Shown: positions 1 through 8,840, numbered from the stretch's first letter. The stretch is DNA of 64,000 bases from Kutzneria viridogrisea (GCA_014138725.1 JACJID010000010.1:124001-188000); one strand, 5' to 3'. Numbers and translations: made by a program. The notes: generated from the sequence alone by a model not told the origin.

Positions 1-120
1 TCGAGCGACCGTCTTACTGACCAACGCTAGACATTTGATAACCCGGTGTAATAGTTTACGCCGGAAGGAGTAGCTACTGACTCCGTTCAGAGGTGCCATG
101 ATCAAGCGCCCACCCAGTAG

Positions 121-138
121 TGTCACTCCTGCGTGACA
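121..138. promoter_or_regulatory. Inverted repeat upstream of the XRE regulator gene
   Basis: TGTCAC and GTGACA arms separated by six bases lie 22 bases before the ATG of the XRE gene, just ahead of a good ribosome site (GAGGAG at about 148-153). The position fits an operator, possibly autoregulatory. No experimental support can be drawn from sequence. Confidence 0.4.
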
Positions 139-159
139 AGTTGACAGCGAGGAGTCACT

Positions 160-1143
160 ATGACGATCGCTGCTGGTCATACGGACCTGTCGTTCGTCGA
201 CACCGTGCCAGCTGATCGGGAAGAGTTGGTGGGCCTGTTGGCCACCGGCCCGTTCCCCGATGCCTTGCGCGCCGCGATCAAGACCAGCAGGTTGAGCCTG
301 GACCGCATCCAGCACCGGCTCGGCCTGCGGGGCATCACCATCAGCGTCGCGACCCTCAGCTACTGGCAGTCGGGCCGTCGCAGGCCCGAACGGCCGGAGT
401 CGCTGGAGGCGCTCCGGCACCTGGAGGCGGTGCTGGGCGTGCCGCCGAGCGCGCTGACGGCACTGCTCGGGCCGCCCCGGCCGCGGGGTCGGCGCAGCAG
501 GCCCACCCGGGTCCTGCCGATCGACGCGCTGTGGTCGCGGCGTGAGCGGCTGGCCAGCCTGCTCTCCAGGGTGGACACCAGCTCCGACTGCCGACTGGGC
601 AGACTCAGCCAGCACGACCGGGTGGAGGTGGCCGCCGACGGCGGGCAACGCTCCCTGTGGGTGCGGCAGGTGCTGCGCGCCGAGCAGGACGGGGCCGACC
701 GCTGGGTGCTGGTCTTCGACTCGGAGTCGGCGCCGGGCACCATCCCGGAGCTGGGCAACCTGAGCAACTGCCGGGTCGGCCGCACGGCCGTGGACGAGGA
801 GGCCAGCATCCTGGTGGCCGAGCTCGTCTTCGACCGCACGCTGGCCCGCGGCGACACGGTCATCATGGAATACCAGCTGACCCACCCGGCACCGCCGTAC
901 CCGGCCAGTGGCAACGCCTACTGCCGCAAGTTCCGGCTGCCGGTGCGCGAGTACGTGCTGGAGGTGCGCTTCGACCAGTCCCGGCTGCCCGCGCGCTGCC
1001 AGCAGTACGCGGTGCCCGCGGGCGAGGAAGGTCCCTCGCGCCGTCGCAACCTGGCGCTGGACCCGTCCGGCGGGGTGCACTCGGTGGCACTGGGCTTCGG
1101 ACCGGGTGTGTTCGGCATCCGCTGGGACTGGCCGACCCGCTAG
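160..1143 (+). CDS. XRE-family transcriptional regulator with a large C-terminal domain
   Basis: A 327-residue probable DNA-binding regulator. Residues about 30-100 form a helix-turn-helix of the XRE type: the run ITISVATLSYWQSGRRRPER looks like the recognition helix region, followed by ALRHLEAVLGVPPSALTALLG. The remaining 200 residues look beta-rich and carry no motif I recognise. Actinomycetes have many paralogues with this layout, and the C-terminal half may sense a ligand. The ATG at 160 has a strong ribosome site (GAGGAG, spacing about 6). The gene stands alone, ended by the hairpin at 1157-1200, and an inverted repeat just upstream may be its own operator. The targets are unknown. Confidence 0.8.
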   Translation: MTIAAGHTDLSFVDTVPADREELVGLLATGPFPDALRAAIKTSRLSLDRIQHRLGLRGITISVATLSYWQSGRRRPERPESLEALRHLEAVLGVPPSALTALLGPPRPRGRRSRPTRVLPIDALWSRRERLASLLSRVDTSSDCRLGRLSQHDRVEVAADGGQRSLWVRQVLRAEQDGADRWVLVFDSESAPGTIPELGNLSNCRVGRTAVDEEASILVAELVFDRTLARGDTVIMEYQLTHPAPPYPASGNAYCRKFRLPVREYVLEVRFDQSRLPARCQQYAVPAGEEGPSRRRNLALDPSGGVHSVALGFGPGVFGIRWDWPTR

Positions 1144-1156
1144 CAACCAGTTCACG

Positions 1157-1200
1157 AAGGTGCCCTTGACGAGGCTGGACCTCGGCAAGGGCACCTTTTT
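1157..1200 (+). terminator. Intrinsic terminator of the XRE gene, diverged palindrome-family member
   Basis: AAGGTGCCCTTG at 1157 pairs with CAAGGGCACCTT at 1186-1197, with a weaker inner GAGG/CCTC pairing, and a T-run follows. It starts 14 bases after the stop codon. The arms match the palindrome at 11219-11263 and resemble that at 49189-49241. Confidence 0.75.
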
Positions 1201-1365
1201 GCCGTGCGGGCGAAGATGGTTGTCCACAGCCGCCGACCTGTCCACAGCGGGCCCCAAATCAAGATCAACTAGGGGGTGCGGGCGGTAGGCTGGGATCGGG
1301 GTCGCCCCCCAGGGAGTGGCGGGGGATGTTCATGGGTGGGTACAAGATCACCACACCTGTGGTAC

Positions 1366-1401
1366 CCGGGGTCACCACCACACCCGTGGTGGTGACCCCG
1401 G
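1366..1401 (-). terminator. Hairpin at the 3' end of the S8 protease gene
   Basis: CCGGGGTCACCACCAC and GTGGTGGTGACCCCGG pair around a four-base loop, seven bases beyond the protease stop codon. There is no T-run on the minus strand, so it may act as a strong-stem terminator of the kind common in actinomycetes. It could also stop readthrough from the XRE side. Confidence 0.6.
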
Positions 1402-1407
1402 CTCACA

Positions 1408-4215
1408 TCAGGCCTCGTAGCCGTTGAGGTGCAAGGAAATCGCGCGGATCGAGCCGCTGTCGGCCGCTCCGCCGTCGACCACCTTGAAGGTCCACGTGCC
1501 GTCGGCGGTGTCGGCGAGCAGGCCGGACAGCGCGGTCTGCGGCTTCCACGTGCCGGTGAACGGCGCCTGCGTGGAGGTCACCGAGGCGAAGGCCGCACCG
1601 GCCCCGTCGTCGAAGACCACCTGGCACAGGTTGTGCCCGGTGCCGCCCTTGCGCTGGAACAGCACCGCCGAGGCACCCGAGGGCGAGGTGAGCGTGCCGA
1701 CCAGGTCGCTGACGTAGCTGTGGTCGATGCCCACCGTGGTGGACCCGACCGCGGTGGAGCAGGCCGTGCCGTCGATGGAGAAGGTCACCTTGGAGGCGCG
1801 GCCGATCCCGCTGACGGTGATCGGCACACTGGCGCCCACCGTGCTGTTGTCCGGGATGGCCACCGGGGCGCCGGTGTAGGCGAAGTCGTGCACCACCGAG
1901 GAGGGCTGGCCCACCGGCACCGGGAAGCTCACCGTGGTCGGCGAGTGGGCCCCGGAGAAGGTCACCTTGGCGCGCAGCACCACCGGCACGCCCACCTGCT
2001 GGGTGGCGGGCACGGTCAGCCCGAAGGTGTTGATCACGGTCTGGCCCGACTCGATGGTGCCGTACCGCTTGGACCGCGGGGTGATCGTCACGCCCGGGGT
2101 CGGCGAGTCCAGCACCACGCTGGTGGAGGCGGCCGTGCCGTCACCGCCGTTGGACACCGGCAGGGTGATCGTGCCGGTGTCGCCGGGCTTGAGGTACGCG
2201 CCGCCGCTGGCGGAGCGCACCGTGGGCGCCTGCGCCACGGCGTAGGGCTGCGGGCTGGCGCCGGTGTAGGCGAGCACCTTGTCGGCGAGGATCACGCCCG
2301 CGCCGGTGCGGGAGTCCACGCCGGGGGCGCCGATGTCCACCGCGGTCTTGGTCAGCGCCTCACGCACGTCGGCGGGCGAGATGCCGGGGTTGCCCGACAG
2401 CACCAGCCCCGCGATGGCCGCGGCGTGCGGGGCCGCCGCCGAGGTGCCGAAGAACGGCGCGAACCCGGCGACCGAGGTGGCCACGCCGTCGGCGGCGGTC
2501 AGGTCCGGCTTCTGGCGCACCTGGCTGCCACCGCTGACCGGGCTGCCGTCGGCGTTGAAGAAGACCTTGCGGGGGCCGTCGGAGGAGAACCGCTCGATCT
2601 GCGTGGCCGAACCGAACATGCCGGGGAAGGGACCGGCGGGGTTTGCCGGGTCCCCGGGCTCCAGCGGACGGCCGAACGCGGCGGCGGCGGGGGCCGCGGC
2701 CACGCTGTAGGCGTCCTTGGCCGCGGAGTGGCCGCTGGTCATGCCGGGGGTGACGAACTTCTTCAGCCCGTCGGCGGAGTCGGCGAACCGCCCGCGCAGC
2801 GCGGACAGCGACAGGTACTTGTTGGCGCCCTTGAACTTCACCACGGCCAGCCGCTGACCGGAGGCCGAGGTGGTGTTGATCCGCTCGTAGGGGTCCTGGG
2901 TGCCGTTCTGGATGTTCTGGCTGAACGAGATGACGTTGCCGTTGCCGTCCAGCAGGTAGAGGTCGTAGTCGTCGGTGGCGGCCCTGAGCGGGTCGTTCCA
3001 CCACAGCGTCACCGGCACGCCCGCCGAGCCCGCGGACAGCGGCTCGTAGATCTGGGTGCCGCCCGCGCCCGCGAAGTTGTGCGCGGTGCCCGCGAACTTG
3101 GCCACGCCCTGGCCGGAGTCGACGAAGTCGCCCTCCCAGTGGCCGGAGGTGCCGTCACCGGTGTTGCCCTCGTTGCCCGCCGAGGAGAAGTACAGCGCGC
3201 CCGAGGCGGTCACCTCGTTGACGGCCTGGGCGATCGGCCCGTCCTGGAACGGGGCCTCGTTGAAGTAGAAGACGTCGTCCACGATGACGTCGCAGTGCTC
3301 CTGGGTGCGCAGCGCGCGGATGTTGTCGGCGAAGCTGGCGTCCCCGTTGAACGCCGTGGCGAAGCCCAGACTCGCGCCCGGCGCCAGGTCGTGCAGGATC
3401 TCCAGCATCGCGGTGCCCTCGTCGCCGCTGCCCTCCTGGCCGGGCAGCACGTCGACCGGGGACAGCTCGCCGGAGGCCACCGAGGCGGCCAGCGAGTCCA
3501 CACCGTCGGACAGGGCGCACAGCTTGACGCCGACCCCGGTGACCCCGTTGGACTGGCGGGCCGTGTCGGCGGCGTGCACGCGGTCGCCCTGGCTGGTGAC
3601 CGCGGCCGCCGCGGTGCGGGCCTGCTTGGACTGGATCGCGGCCTTGGTGCGCTGCTCGATGCGCGCGGTCTTCTCGGCCTTGGACTCGGCCTCGGGCGCG
3701 TCGGAGCGACGGCCGGGGGCTTGCTGAGAGGTCATCGCATCGGAACCGGACTCGACGCGCCGCACGTCCTCCCGGCCCGCCAGCGTGGTCAGCGCCGACA
3801 GCGGGACCTGCGCCCGCACGGTGGCCCCGCGCTGGGAGACGACGCGGACCTGGCCGCCCACCTTGCCGATGGCGGCCACGAGGTCCTCGCTGACCTTCGT
3901 GGCGCGCACGTCGACGAGCACGCCGCCGTTCGCGTCGACGTTGATTCCGGACTGCACGCGGGCCAGCGCCGAGTTGCTCGATTGGTTGGTGCGCTGCTTC
4001 TGCTCGACGAGCAGGCGGCTGTCCAGTTTGGACTCGGTCTTGGTGGCCGCGGTCTTCACGCTCTGCAACGCCGCGATCTGGGCCGCCGTGCTGTCCGACA
4101 GCGAGCCGGGCCCTGCGGCGGGTTGGGCCACGACGGGGGCGGCCAGCCCCAGCATGGCGGTCAGGCAGGCCAGCCCGGCAGCAGCCAGACCGGTGGTTCT
4201 GGAGGGTCTACGCAC
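1408..4215 (-). CDS. Secreted subtilisin-like (S8) serine protease with C-terminal P/Homo-B domain
   Basis: A 935-residue exported protein. A signal peptide covers residues 1-30 (cut near APVVA-QP), followed by an Ala/Lys/Gln-rich pro-region to about 225. The catalytic domain shows Asp237 (LSDGVD), oxyanion Asn348 (SSAGNEGN) and the nucleophile Ser592 (FGTSAAAPHAA). At the place of the usual HGT histidine the chain reads GDEGTAM, with Glu266. The last 150 residues form a proprotein-convertase P domain (DHSYVSDLVGTLTSPSG ... GTWTFKVVDGG). Some actinobacterial S8 proteases do share this EGT variant as far as I recall, so it is likely active, perhaps with a sedolisin-like Ser/Glu/Asp set, but that is inference. 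The gene is monocistronic, with a 20-bp palindrome in its leader. Confidence 0.85.
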   Translation of the reverse strand: MRRPSRTTGLAAAGLACLTAMLGLAAPVVAQPAAGPGSLSDSTAAQIAALQSVKTAATKTESKLDSRLLVEQKQRTNQSSNSALARVQSGINVDANGGVLVDVRATKVSEDLVAAIGKVGGQVRVVSQRGATVRAQVPLSALTTLAGREDVRRVESGSDAMTSQQAPGRRSDAPEAESKAEKTARIEQRTKAAIQSKQARTAAAAVTSQGDRVHAADTARQSNGVTGVGVKLCALSDGVDSLAASVASGELSPVDVLPGQEGSGDEGTAMLEILHDLAPGASLGFATAFNGDASFADNIRALRTQEHCDVIVDDVFYFNEAPFQDGPIAQAVNEVTASGALYFSSAGNEGNTGDGTSGHWEGDFVDSGQGVAKFAGTAHNFAGAGGTQIYEPLSAGSAGVPVTLWWNDPLRAATDDYDLYLLDGNGNVISFSQNIQNGTQDPYERINTTSASGQRLAVVKFKGANKYLSLSALRGRFADSADGLKKFVTPGMTSGHSAAKDAYSVAAAPAAAAFGRPLEPGDPANPAGPFPGMFGSATQIERFSSDGPRKVFFNADGSPVSGGSQVRQKPDLTAADGVATSVAGFAPFFGTSAAAPHAAAIAGLVLSGNPGISPADVREALTKTAVDIGAPGVDSRTGAGVILADKVLAYTGASPQPYAVAQAPTVRSASGGAYLKPGDTGTITLPVSNGGDGTAASTSVVLDSPTPGVTITPRSKRYGTIESGQTVINTFGLTVPATQQVGVPVVLRAKVTFSGAHSPTTVSFPVPVGQPSSVVHDFAYTGAPVAIPDNSTVGASVPITVSGIGRASKVTFSIDGTACSTAVGSTTVGIDHSYVSDLVGTLTSPSGASAVLFQRKGGTGHNLCQVVFDDGAGAAFASVTSTQAPFTGTWKPQTALSGLLADTADGTWTFKVVDGGAADSGSIRAISLHLNGYEA

Positions 4216-4256
4216 TCGTTCTCCCCAAGTCCGCGTGCCCCCGACGCACGCCCCAG

Positions 4257-4276
4257 CGGTCGGTGATCACCGACCG
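4257..4276. promoter_or_regulatory. Perfect 20-bp palindrome upstream of the S8 protease
   Basis: CGGTCGGTGATCACCGACCG is a perfect 20-bp palindrome about 42 bases before the protease start codon. An AT-richer stretch upstream on the minus strand (around 4280-4315) is the likely promoter. The site would suit a dimeric repressor acting just downstream of the -10. Confidence 0.45.
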
Positions 4277-4358
4277 AGGAGGAGAACGTAAAGTTTTCGT
4301 ACAGTGACAAACATCAGCCGGGCGGGTGACGCTCACCTGCGTTAACGGTCACAGCGCG

Positions 4359-5915
4359 TCACAGCACAAAGCTCTCGGTCCAGAGCTGGCCCGTGCGCCC
4401 GGACAACGCGTCGAGCAGGGCGGCGGCCTGTCCGTCGGTCAGCGAGGCCACGAAGTCCACCACCGCGCGGCCCCTCGCCAGCGCGCGCACCGCGTCGGTG
4501 CCGGTCGGTGGCTCACCGGCCGGACCGGCCAGCACGTGCGGAGCGGTGCGGGCCAGCGCCCGGTACTCGGTGTCGGCCAGTTCCACCAGGTCGTGCAGGC
4601 GGCGCGGCAGCCGGTCGGCCTCGTGCCGGTCGGACATCCACTGGTCGAGGGCGTCCACCAGCTTGGTCAGCAACCTGGCCTGCCCGCGCTGGTGCAGGGC
4701 CAGGTCGGGGCGCAGCAGCACGAAGCGCCGGTGCACGAACTTGAGCACGGCCACCTCGTGCCACTGTGCGGCGGCCAGCACCACGTGCCCCGACCTGGTC
4801 GTCGGGTTGAGCAGCACCTCCACGCCCTCGACGAGCCGGGTGCTCCACCGGCTGAAGAACCCGGCCACGGTCTGCTCGGCCTCGGCGGAGCCGTCGAAGG
4901 GCACCGCGAGCAGCCCGTCGACCAGCTCCGCGCGGACCCGGGCCACGGCGGCGGCGAACGCGTCGTCGTCGACGATCCACGAGTCCTTGGCGTGCAGCCT
5001 GCGCCGCAGCGCCTCCAGCGAACGGCCCGGCCTGCGCGACTGGGCGGCCAGTTCGGCGTCGCTGAGCTCGGCCAGCGCGAGCGCCTCGGTCAGCCAGGTG
5101 CCCAGCTCGGCGGCGACGGTGGCGTGTTGCAGCACGCCCACCCGGTGGAAGTCCTCCACGTCGTGGATGGCGTAGGCGATGTCGTCGGCGGTGTCCATCA
5201 CCGAGGCCTCGACGGTCTGCTGCCAGTCGTCCACCCGGCCCAGGAACGGGGCCCGCGCCTGCACGAAGTCGTCCAGTTCGGTGACGTAGGCGGAGAACTT
5301 GGCCGAGCCGCTGCCCGGCGCGTCCGAGGGTTCGGCGGCCCCGCGCGGCGGCTGGGCCATCGTGCTGGGGTGCGGGTCCGGGTGGGACAGCCGGGTCCAC
5401 GGGTACTTCAGGATCGCCGCGCGCACCGCCACGGTCAGGTCCATGCCGACCCCACCGGGCCCGCGCACGTCGGTGGTGGTGACGATGCGGAAGGACTGCG
5501 CGTTGCCCTCGAACCCGTCGGCCAGGCCGAAGCGGTTGCGGGCGACGCGGTCCAGGATCTGCTCCCCCAGGTGCCCAAACGGCGGGTGACCCAGGTCGTG
5601 AGCCAGGCTCGCGGCCTCCACCACGTCGGGGTCGCAGCCGCCGAACTTGTCCACAGTGGCCGCGACCTCGGGCTTGGCGGCCAGCCGCTCGGCGATGGCG
5701 CGGGCCACCTGCGCGACCTTGAGGCTGTGCGTGAGGCGGTTGTGCAGCAGCAGGCCCGAGCCGCCGGGGCTGATCACCTGGGTGACGCCACCCAGCCGGG
5801 CGAAGAACGGGGAGCTGGCGATCCGGTCGCGGTCCGCGCGGTACGGGCTGGCCGCCAGGTCGGGGGTGTCCTGGCCGGCGGATCGGCGTTCCTGACGGCT
5901 CGTCTCCTCGTGCAT
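4359..5915 (-). CDS. dgt: dGTP triphosphohydrolase-like HD-domain protein
   Basis: A 518-residue cytoplasmic enzyme of the Dgt family, which hydrolyses dGTP (or other dNTPs) to the nucleoside and tripolyphosphate. The metal-binding HD residues are visible: His63 in NRLTHSLKVAQ, then His106-Asp107 and His110 in AASLAHDLGHPPFGHLGE. The GFEGNAQSFRI motif follows, as expected for this family. The length is slightly above the usual 420-500, mostly through the C-terminal helical part. The start codon has no Shine-Dalgarno sequence. It sits 6 bases after TAACGT, so the message is probably leaderless. The gene is divergent from the lycopene cyclase gene across only 22 bases. Confidence 0.9.
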   Translation of the reverse strand: MHEETSRQERRSAGQDTPDLAASPYRADRDRIASSPFFARLGGVTQVISPGGSGLLLHNRLTHSLKVAQVARAIAERLAAKPEVAATVDKFGGCDPDVVEAASLAHDLGHPPFGHLGEQILDRVARNRFGLADGFEGNAQSFRIVTTTDVRGPGGVGMDLTVAVRAAILKYPWTRLSHPDPHPSTMAQPPRGAAEPSDAPGSGSAKFSAYVTELDDFVQARAPFLGRVDDWQQTVEASVMDTADDIAYAIHDVEDFHRVGVLQHATVAAELGTWLTEALALAELSDAELAAQSRRPGRSLEALRRRLHAKDSWIVDDDAFAAAVARVRAELVDGLLAVPFDGSAEAEQTVAGFFSRWSTRLVEGVEVLLNPTTRSGHVVLAAAQWHEVAVLKFVHRRFVLLRPDLALHQRGQARLLTKLVDALDQWMSDRHEADRLPRRLHDLVELADTEYRALARTAPHVLAGPAGEPPTGTDAVRALARGRAVVDFVASLTDGQAAALLDALSGRTGQLWTESFVL

Positions 5916-5937
5916 GTACCGACGTTAGCCTGAGCGG
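5916..5937. promoter_or_regulatory. 22-bp divergent leaderless promoter for dgt and lycopene cyclase
   Basis: Plus strand: TAGCCT (5926-5931) then six bases, then GTG at 5938. Minus strand: TAACGT (complement of 5922-5927) then six bases, then ATG at 5915. Both match the actinobacterial leaderless layout, a TANNNT -10 about 6-7 bases before the start codon. The two -10 boxes share a TA, so the two polymerases should exclude each other. Confidence 0.65.
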
Positions 5938-7017
5938 GTGCTGGACGTGCTGGTGGTCGGGGCGGGCCCGGCCGGGTTGGCGCTGGCGGCGAGCTGCGCG
6001 CGGGTCGGGCTGGCGACGGCCGTGGTGGACCGCGCGCCGCAGCGGCCGTGGCGGGCCACCTACGGCGCGTGGGCCGACGAGCTGCCCGCGCTGCCCGACA
6101 CGGCCATCGCCGCGCGGGCGAGCCGGGTGCGGGCCGTGGCGCTGACCGAGCACGTGCTGCCCCGCGAGTACGTGGTGCTGGACAACGCGGGACTGCGCGC
6201 GCACCTCGCCCACCCCGAGGTGGACCTGCGCACCGGGCGGGTCGTTGCCGTGCGCCCCGGCGAGGTCGAACTCGCCGACGGGACCCGCATGCCCGCGCAC
6301 ACCGTGGTCGACGCCAGCGGGGCACCGGCCGCTCGCGGCGCCGCCGAGCAGACGGCCGTGGGCGTGGTGCTGCCCGAATCGTGCGGAGTGCTCGCGCCGG
6401 GCGAGGCCGTGTTCATGGACTGGCGGCAGGTGGCGCCCGGCGAGCCGACGTTCTGCTACACGCTGCCGCTGGGTGGGGGTGAGGTGCTCGTCGAGGAGAC
6501 CTCACTCGCCCGGCGGCCCGGCCTGCCGCTGCCGGTGCTGCGCGAGCGCCTGGCGGCCCGGCTCGCCGCCGCCGGGCTGTCCGCGGGAGGCAGGGAGGAG
6601 CTGGTCCGGTTCCCGCTGGACGTGCCGAGGCCGCGGGGCCGCCTGGCGTTCGGGGCCGCGGCGGGCATGGTGCACCCGGCGAGCGGCTACAGCGTGGCCA
6701 CCGCCCTGGGCGCGGCGCCCTCGGTGGCCGAGGCGATTGCCGTGACCAATTCACCTGTTCGGCGAAACATCTGGCCACTTCGTGCCAAGATGGTGCACGC
6801 ACTGCGCCTGCGGGGGCTGGCCGTGCTGCTCCGGTTGCCCGCGCGGGACGTGCCGCTGTTCTTCGAGCTGTTCTTCACGCTGCCGCCTGGCCTGCAGCGT
6901 GCCTACCTCTCCGGGAGGACCGACCCGAGCGGAACCACCGCCGCCATGCTGGCGCTATGGCGAGCAGCACCCTGGCGGTTACGCGGCGTGATCGCACGCG
7001 CTGCTACGACTAGGTGA
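5938..7017 (+). CDS. Lycopene cyclase family FAD-dependent protein (CrtL/CrtY type)
   Basis: A 359-residue flavoprotein related to lycopene beta-cyclases, which close the ends of lycopene to give carotene. Evidence: an N-terminal dinucleotide-binding motif (VVGAGPAGLALA, residues 6-17), the family signature YGAWADE (42-48), DWR in the middle, a FLEET-like motif (VLVEETSLARRPG), and HPASGYSVATALGAAP near residue 245. A leaderless GTG start fits. There is no crtE, crtB or crtI nearby, so it either works with carotenoid genes elsewhere or acts on another isoprenoid. The only neighbour is the divergent dgt gene. Confidence 0.8.
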   Translation: MLDVLVVGAGPAGLALAASCARVGLATAVVDRAPQRPWRATYGAWADELPALPDTAIAARASRVRAVALTEHVLPREYVVLDNAGLRAHLAHPEVDLRTGRVVAVRPGEVELADGTRMPAHTVVDASGAPAARGAAEQTAVGVVLPESCGVLAPGEAVFMDWRQVAPGEPTFCYTLPLGGGEVLVEETSLARRPGLPLPVLRERLAARLAAAGLSAGGREELVRFPLDVPRPRGRLAFGAAAGMVHPASGYSVATALGAAPSVAEAIAVTNSPVRRNIWPLRAKMVHALRLRGLAVLLRLPARDVPLFFELFFTLPPGLQRAYLSGRTDPSGTTAAMLALWRAAPWRLRGVIARAATTR

Positions 7018-7064
7018 ACACCTGGTGAAGGCACTCGGCAACTGCGCGTGAGTGCAGCAGGATC

Positions 7065-8789
7065 GTGCCCGTGACCGCGCTGCTGGACGACGTGCGCTTC
7101 GCGTTCCAGCCGCTGTTCAACCTGCACACCGGCGGCGTCGTGGCGATCGAAGCGCTGGCAAGACCCTCCGACCGATCCGCGTACGAGCTCCTTCGGGACG
7201 CGGCCAGAGCAGGCGTGCTGCTCGAGACGGACGCCGCGCTGGCCGCGGCAGCCGTCCGGGCGGCCGCCGAACGTGACACTCTGTTACCACTGCACATCAA
7301 CCTGCTGGCCGCGACGGCGGCGAAGGCGGCCGAGGCCGTCGGCCCGTTGCTGGAGGCGTTGCAGGAGACCGGCCGCCGCGCCGAGGACGTGTGGCTGGAG
7401 ATCGGCACACCGTTCTCCCGGCTGCGCCGCGACGCCCTGTTCACCGGGCTGGACCTGCTCCGCATGAGCGGGTTCCACCTGGTGCTGGACGGGGTCGGCG
7501 ACGGGGACGTGCCGCTGAGCCTGTACACCGAGCTGGCGCCTGAGATGATCAAGCTGGACCGGCGGGTGGTGGCCGGACTGGCCGAGGATCCCGGCAAGGC
7601 GGCACTGGTCACGGCGCTGACCGTGCTGTGCGAGCACAACCAGGGCCAACTGGTCGCCGAGGGCGTGGAGACCGAGCTGCAACTGGCCGCGGTGCGCAGG
7701 CTGGGCTTCGGCCTGGCCCAGGGCAACCTGCTGGCGCCGGCCAGCCGCCGGCCAGCGGTGGACGCGACCATCTCCCCCACGCTGACCAAGCTGCCCGAGC
7801 ACGAGATGACCGGGCCGGTGCGCCGCGCGGCGGGCCCCCGGGTCACCGACTTCCTGCACCCGGCCACCGCGCTGTCGGTGGAAGCCACCGCCGAGGAGGT
7901 GCGGGCGGTGTTCGCCAACCAGGCCGCGGTCAGCGGGGTCGTGCTGGTCGACGAGCAGGGGCGGCCGAGCTGGACGGTGGACCGCAACCGGTTCCTGCTC
8001 GCGGTGACCGGGCCGTACGGGCACGCGCTGCACGCCAAGCGGGAGGCCGCGCGGCTGGCCGATCCGCCGTACATCGTGCCCACCGACGCCACCGCGCTGG
8101 ACCTGCTCGACCTGCTGGCCCACGCCGAGCGCTCGCGAATGAGCGACGAGGTCGTGGTGGTGGACAAGAACGACCGCTGCCTGGGCGTGGTGCGGGTCTC
8201 CGACGTGGTGCGCGGCATCGCGGAGATGAAGGTGGAGCAGGCCGCCGCGCTCAACCCGCTGACCCGGCTGCCCGGCAACGACGCCCTGGCCCGCGAGGTG
8301 GACCGGCGCATCGCCGCCAGGGAGATCTTCGCGGTGGGCTGGCTGGACGTGGACGGGTTCAAGATCGTCAACGATTCGGCGGGCTTCGCCGCGGGCGACG
8401 ACCTGATCCGCGAGATCGGGCGTGGGCTGGCCGACGCTGCCGCGGTGCTGCCGACCGTGCAGGTGGGCCACATCGGCGGGGACGACTTCGTGTTCGTCAC
8501 CGGGCTGGACGACCTGGTGCCGCTGTCCTCCGGGCAGCTGGACACCCCGCGTTCGGCCGGGGGCATGGCGGTGTCGATGTCGCTGGCCACCCTGGTCTGC
8601 GCGACGGGCAGCGTCGCGGACTACCGCGAGGTGTCCCGGCTGCTCGCCCCGCTCAAGAAGCAGGCCAAGGCGCTGCGCGGGTCCAGTTGGGTGCTGGGCA
8701 GGCCGGGCTCGGACCGGATGGACGTGCTGCGCGGCACCGCCCCCGCATCGGCGGTGCCGCCAGCGCAGCGTGGGGCGGTCAGCGCCTGA
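7065..8789 (+). CDS. EAL-CBS-GGDEF cyclic-di-GMP signalling protein with altered active sites
   Basis: A 574-residue soluble protein. An N-terminal EAL domain spans about 10-235 (Glu29 in IEALARP, EGVET near 205), a pair of CBS domains about 255-385, and a C-terminal GGDEF domain about 395-545. The usual EAL phosphodiesterase motif DDFGTG reads DGVGDG (Asp142-Gly143), losing the second Asp. The GGDEF motif is GGDDF (471-475), a conservative Glu-to-Asp change at the catalytic position. No transmembrane segment is seen. The CBS pair suggests an adenine nucleotide or similar ligand as input. The catalytic status is uncertain. It may be a c-di-GMP sensor or a weak cyclase. A start at GTG 7071 is also possible. 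Confidence 0.85.
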   Translation: MPVTALLDDVRFAFQPLFNLHTGGVVAIEALARPSDRSAYELLRDAARAGVLLETDAALAAAAVRAAAERDTLLPLHINLLAATAAKAAEAVGPLLEALQETGRRAEDVWLEIGTPFSRLRRDALFTGLDLLRMSGFHLVLDGVGDGDVPLSLYTELAPEMIKLDRRVVAGLAEDPGKAALVTALTVLCEHNQGQLVAEGVETELQLAAVRRLGFGLAQGNLLAPASRRPAVDATISPTLTKLPEHEMTGPVRRAAGPRVTDFLHPATALSVEATAEEVRAVFANQAAVSGVVLVDEQGRPSWTVDRNRFLLAVTGPYGHALHAKREAARLADPPYIVPTDATALDLLDLLAHAERSRMSDEVVVVDKNDRCLGVVRVSDVVRGIAEMKVEQAAALNPLTRLPGNDALAREVDRRIAAREIFAVGWLDVDGFKIVNDSAGFAAGDDLIREIGRGLADAAAVLPTVQVGHIGGDDFVFVTGLDDLVPLSSGQLDTPRSAGGMAVSMSLATLVCATGSVADYREVSRLLAPLKKQAKALRGSSWVLGRPGSDRMDVLRGTAPASAVPPAQRGAVSA

Positions 8790-8809
8790 ACCGGGCGCTT
8801 ACGTGAAAG

Positions 8810-8840
8810 CTTGCGCAATTTCGCAACAGAATTGCGCAAG
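8810..8840. promoter_or_regulatory. Operator-like inverted repeat upstream of the beta-helix glycosidase
   Basis: CTTGCGCAATT (8810-8820) and AATTGCGCAAG (8830-8840) are perfect 11-base arms with a nine-base centre that itself contains TCGCAA. A half-like copy, GCGTAATTTTGCG, follows at about 8845-8857. Clustered TTGCGCAA-like half-sites before a secreted glycosidase suggest a sugar-responsive repressor (LacI or ROK type is a guess). Confidence 0.5.

Noticed and set aside
1429-4266. Very long open frame opposite the S8 protease
   Set aside because: It is Gly/Arg/His-rich, has no domain, and mirrors the GC-biased codons of the protease gene. The same applies to frames opposite dgt, the sedolisin, GH92 and the SUF genes.
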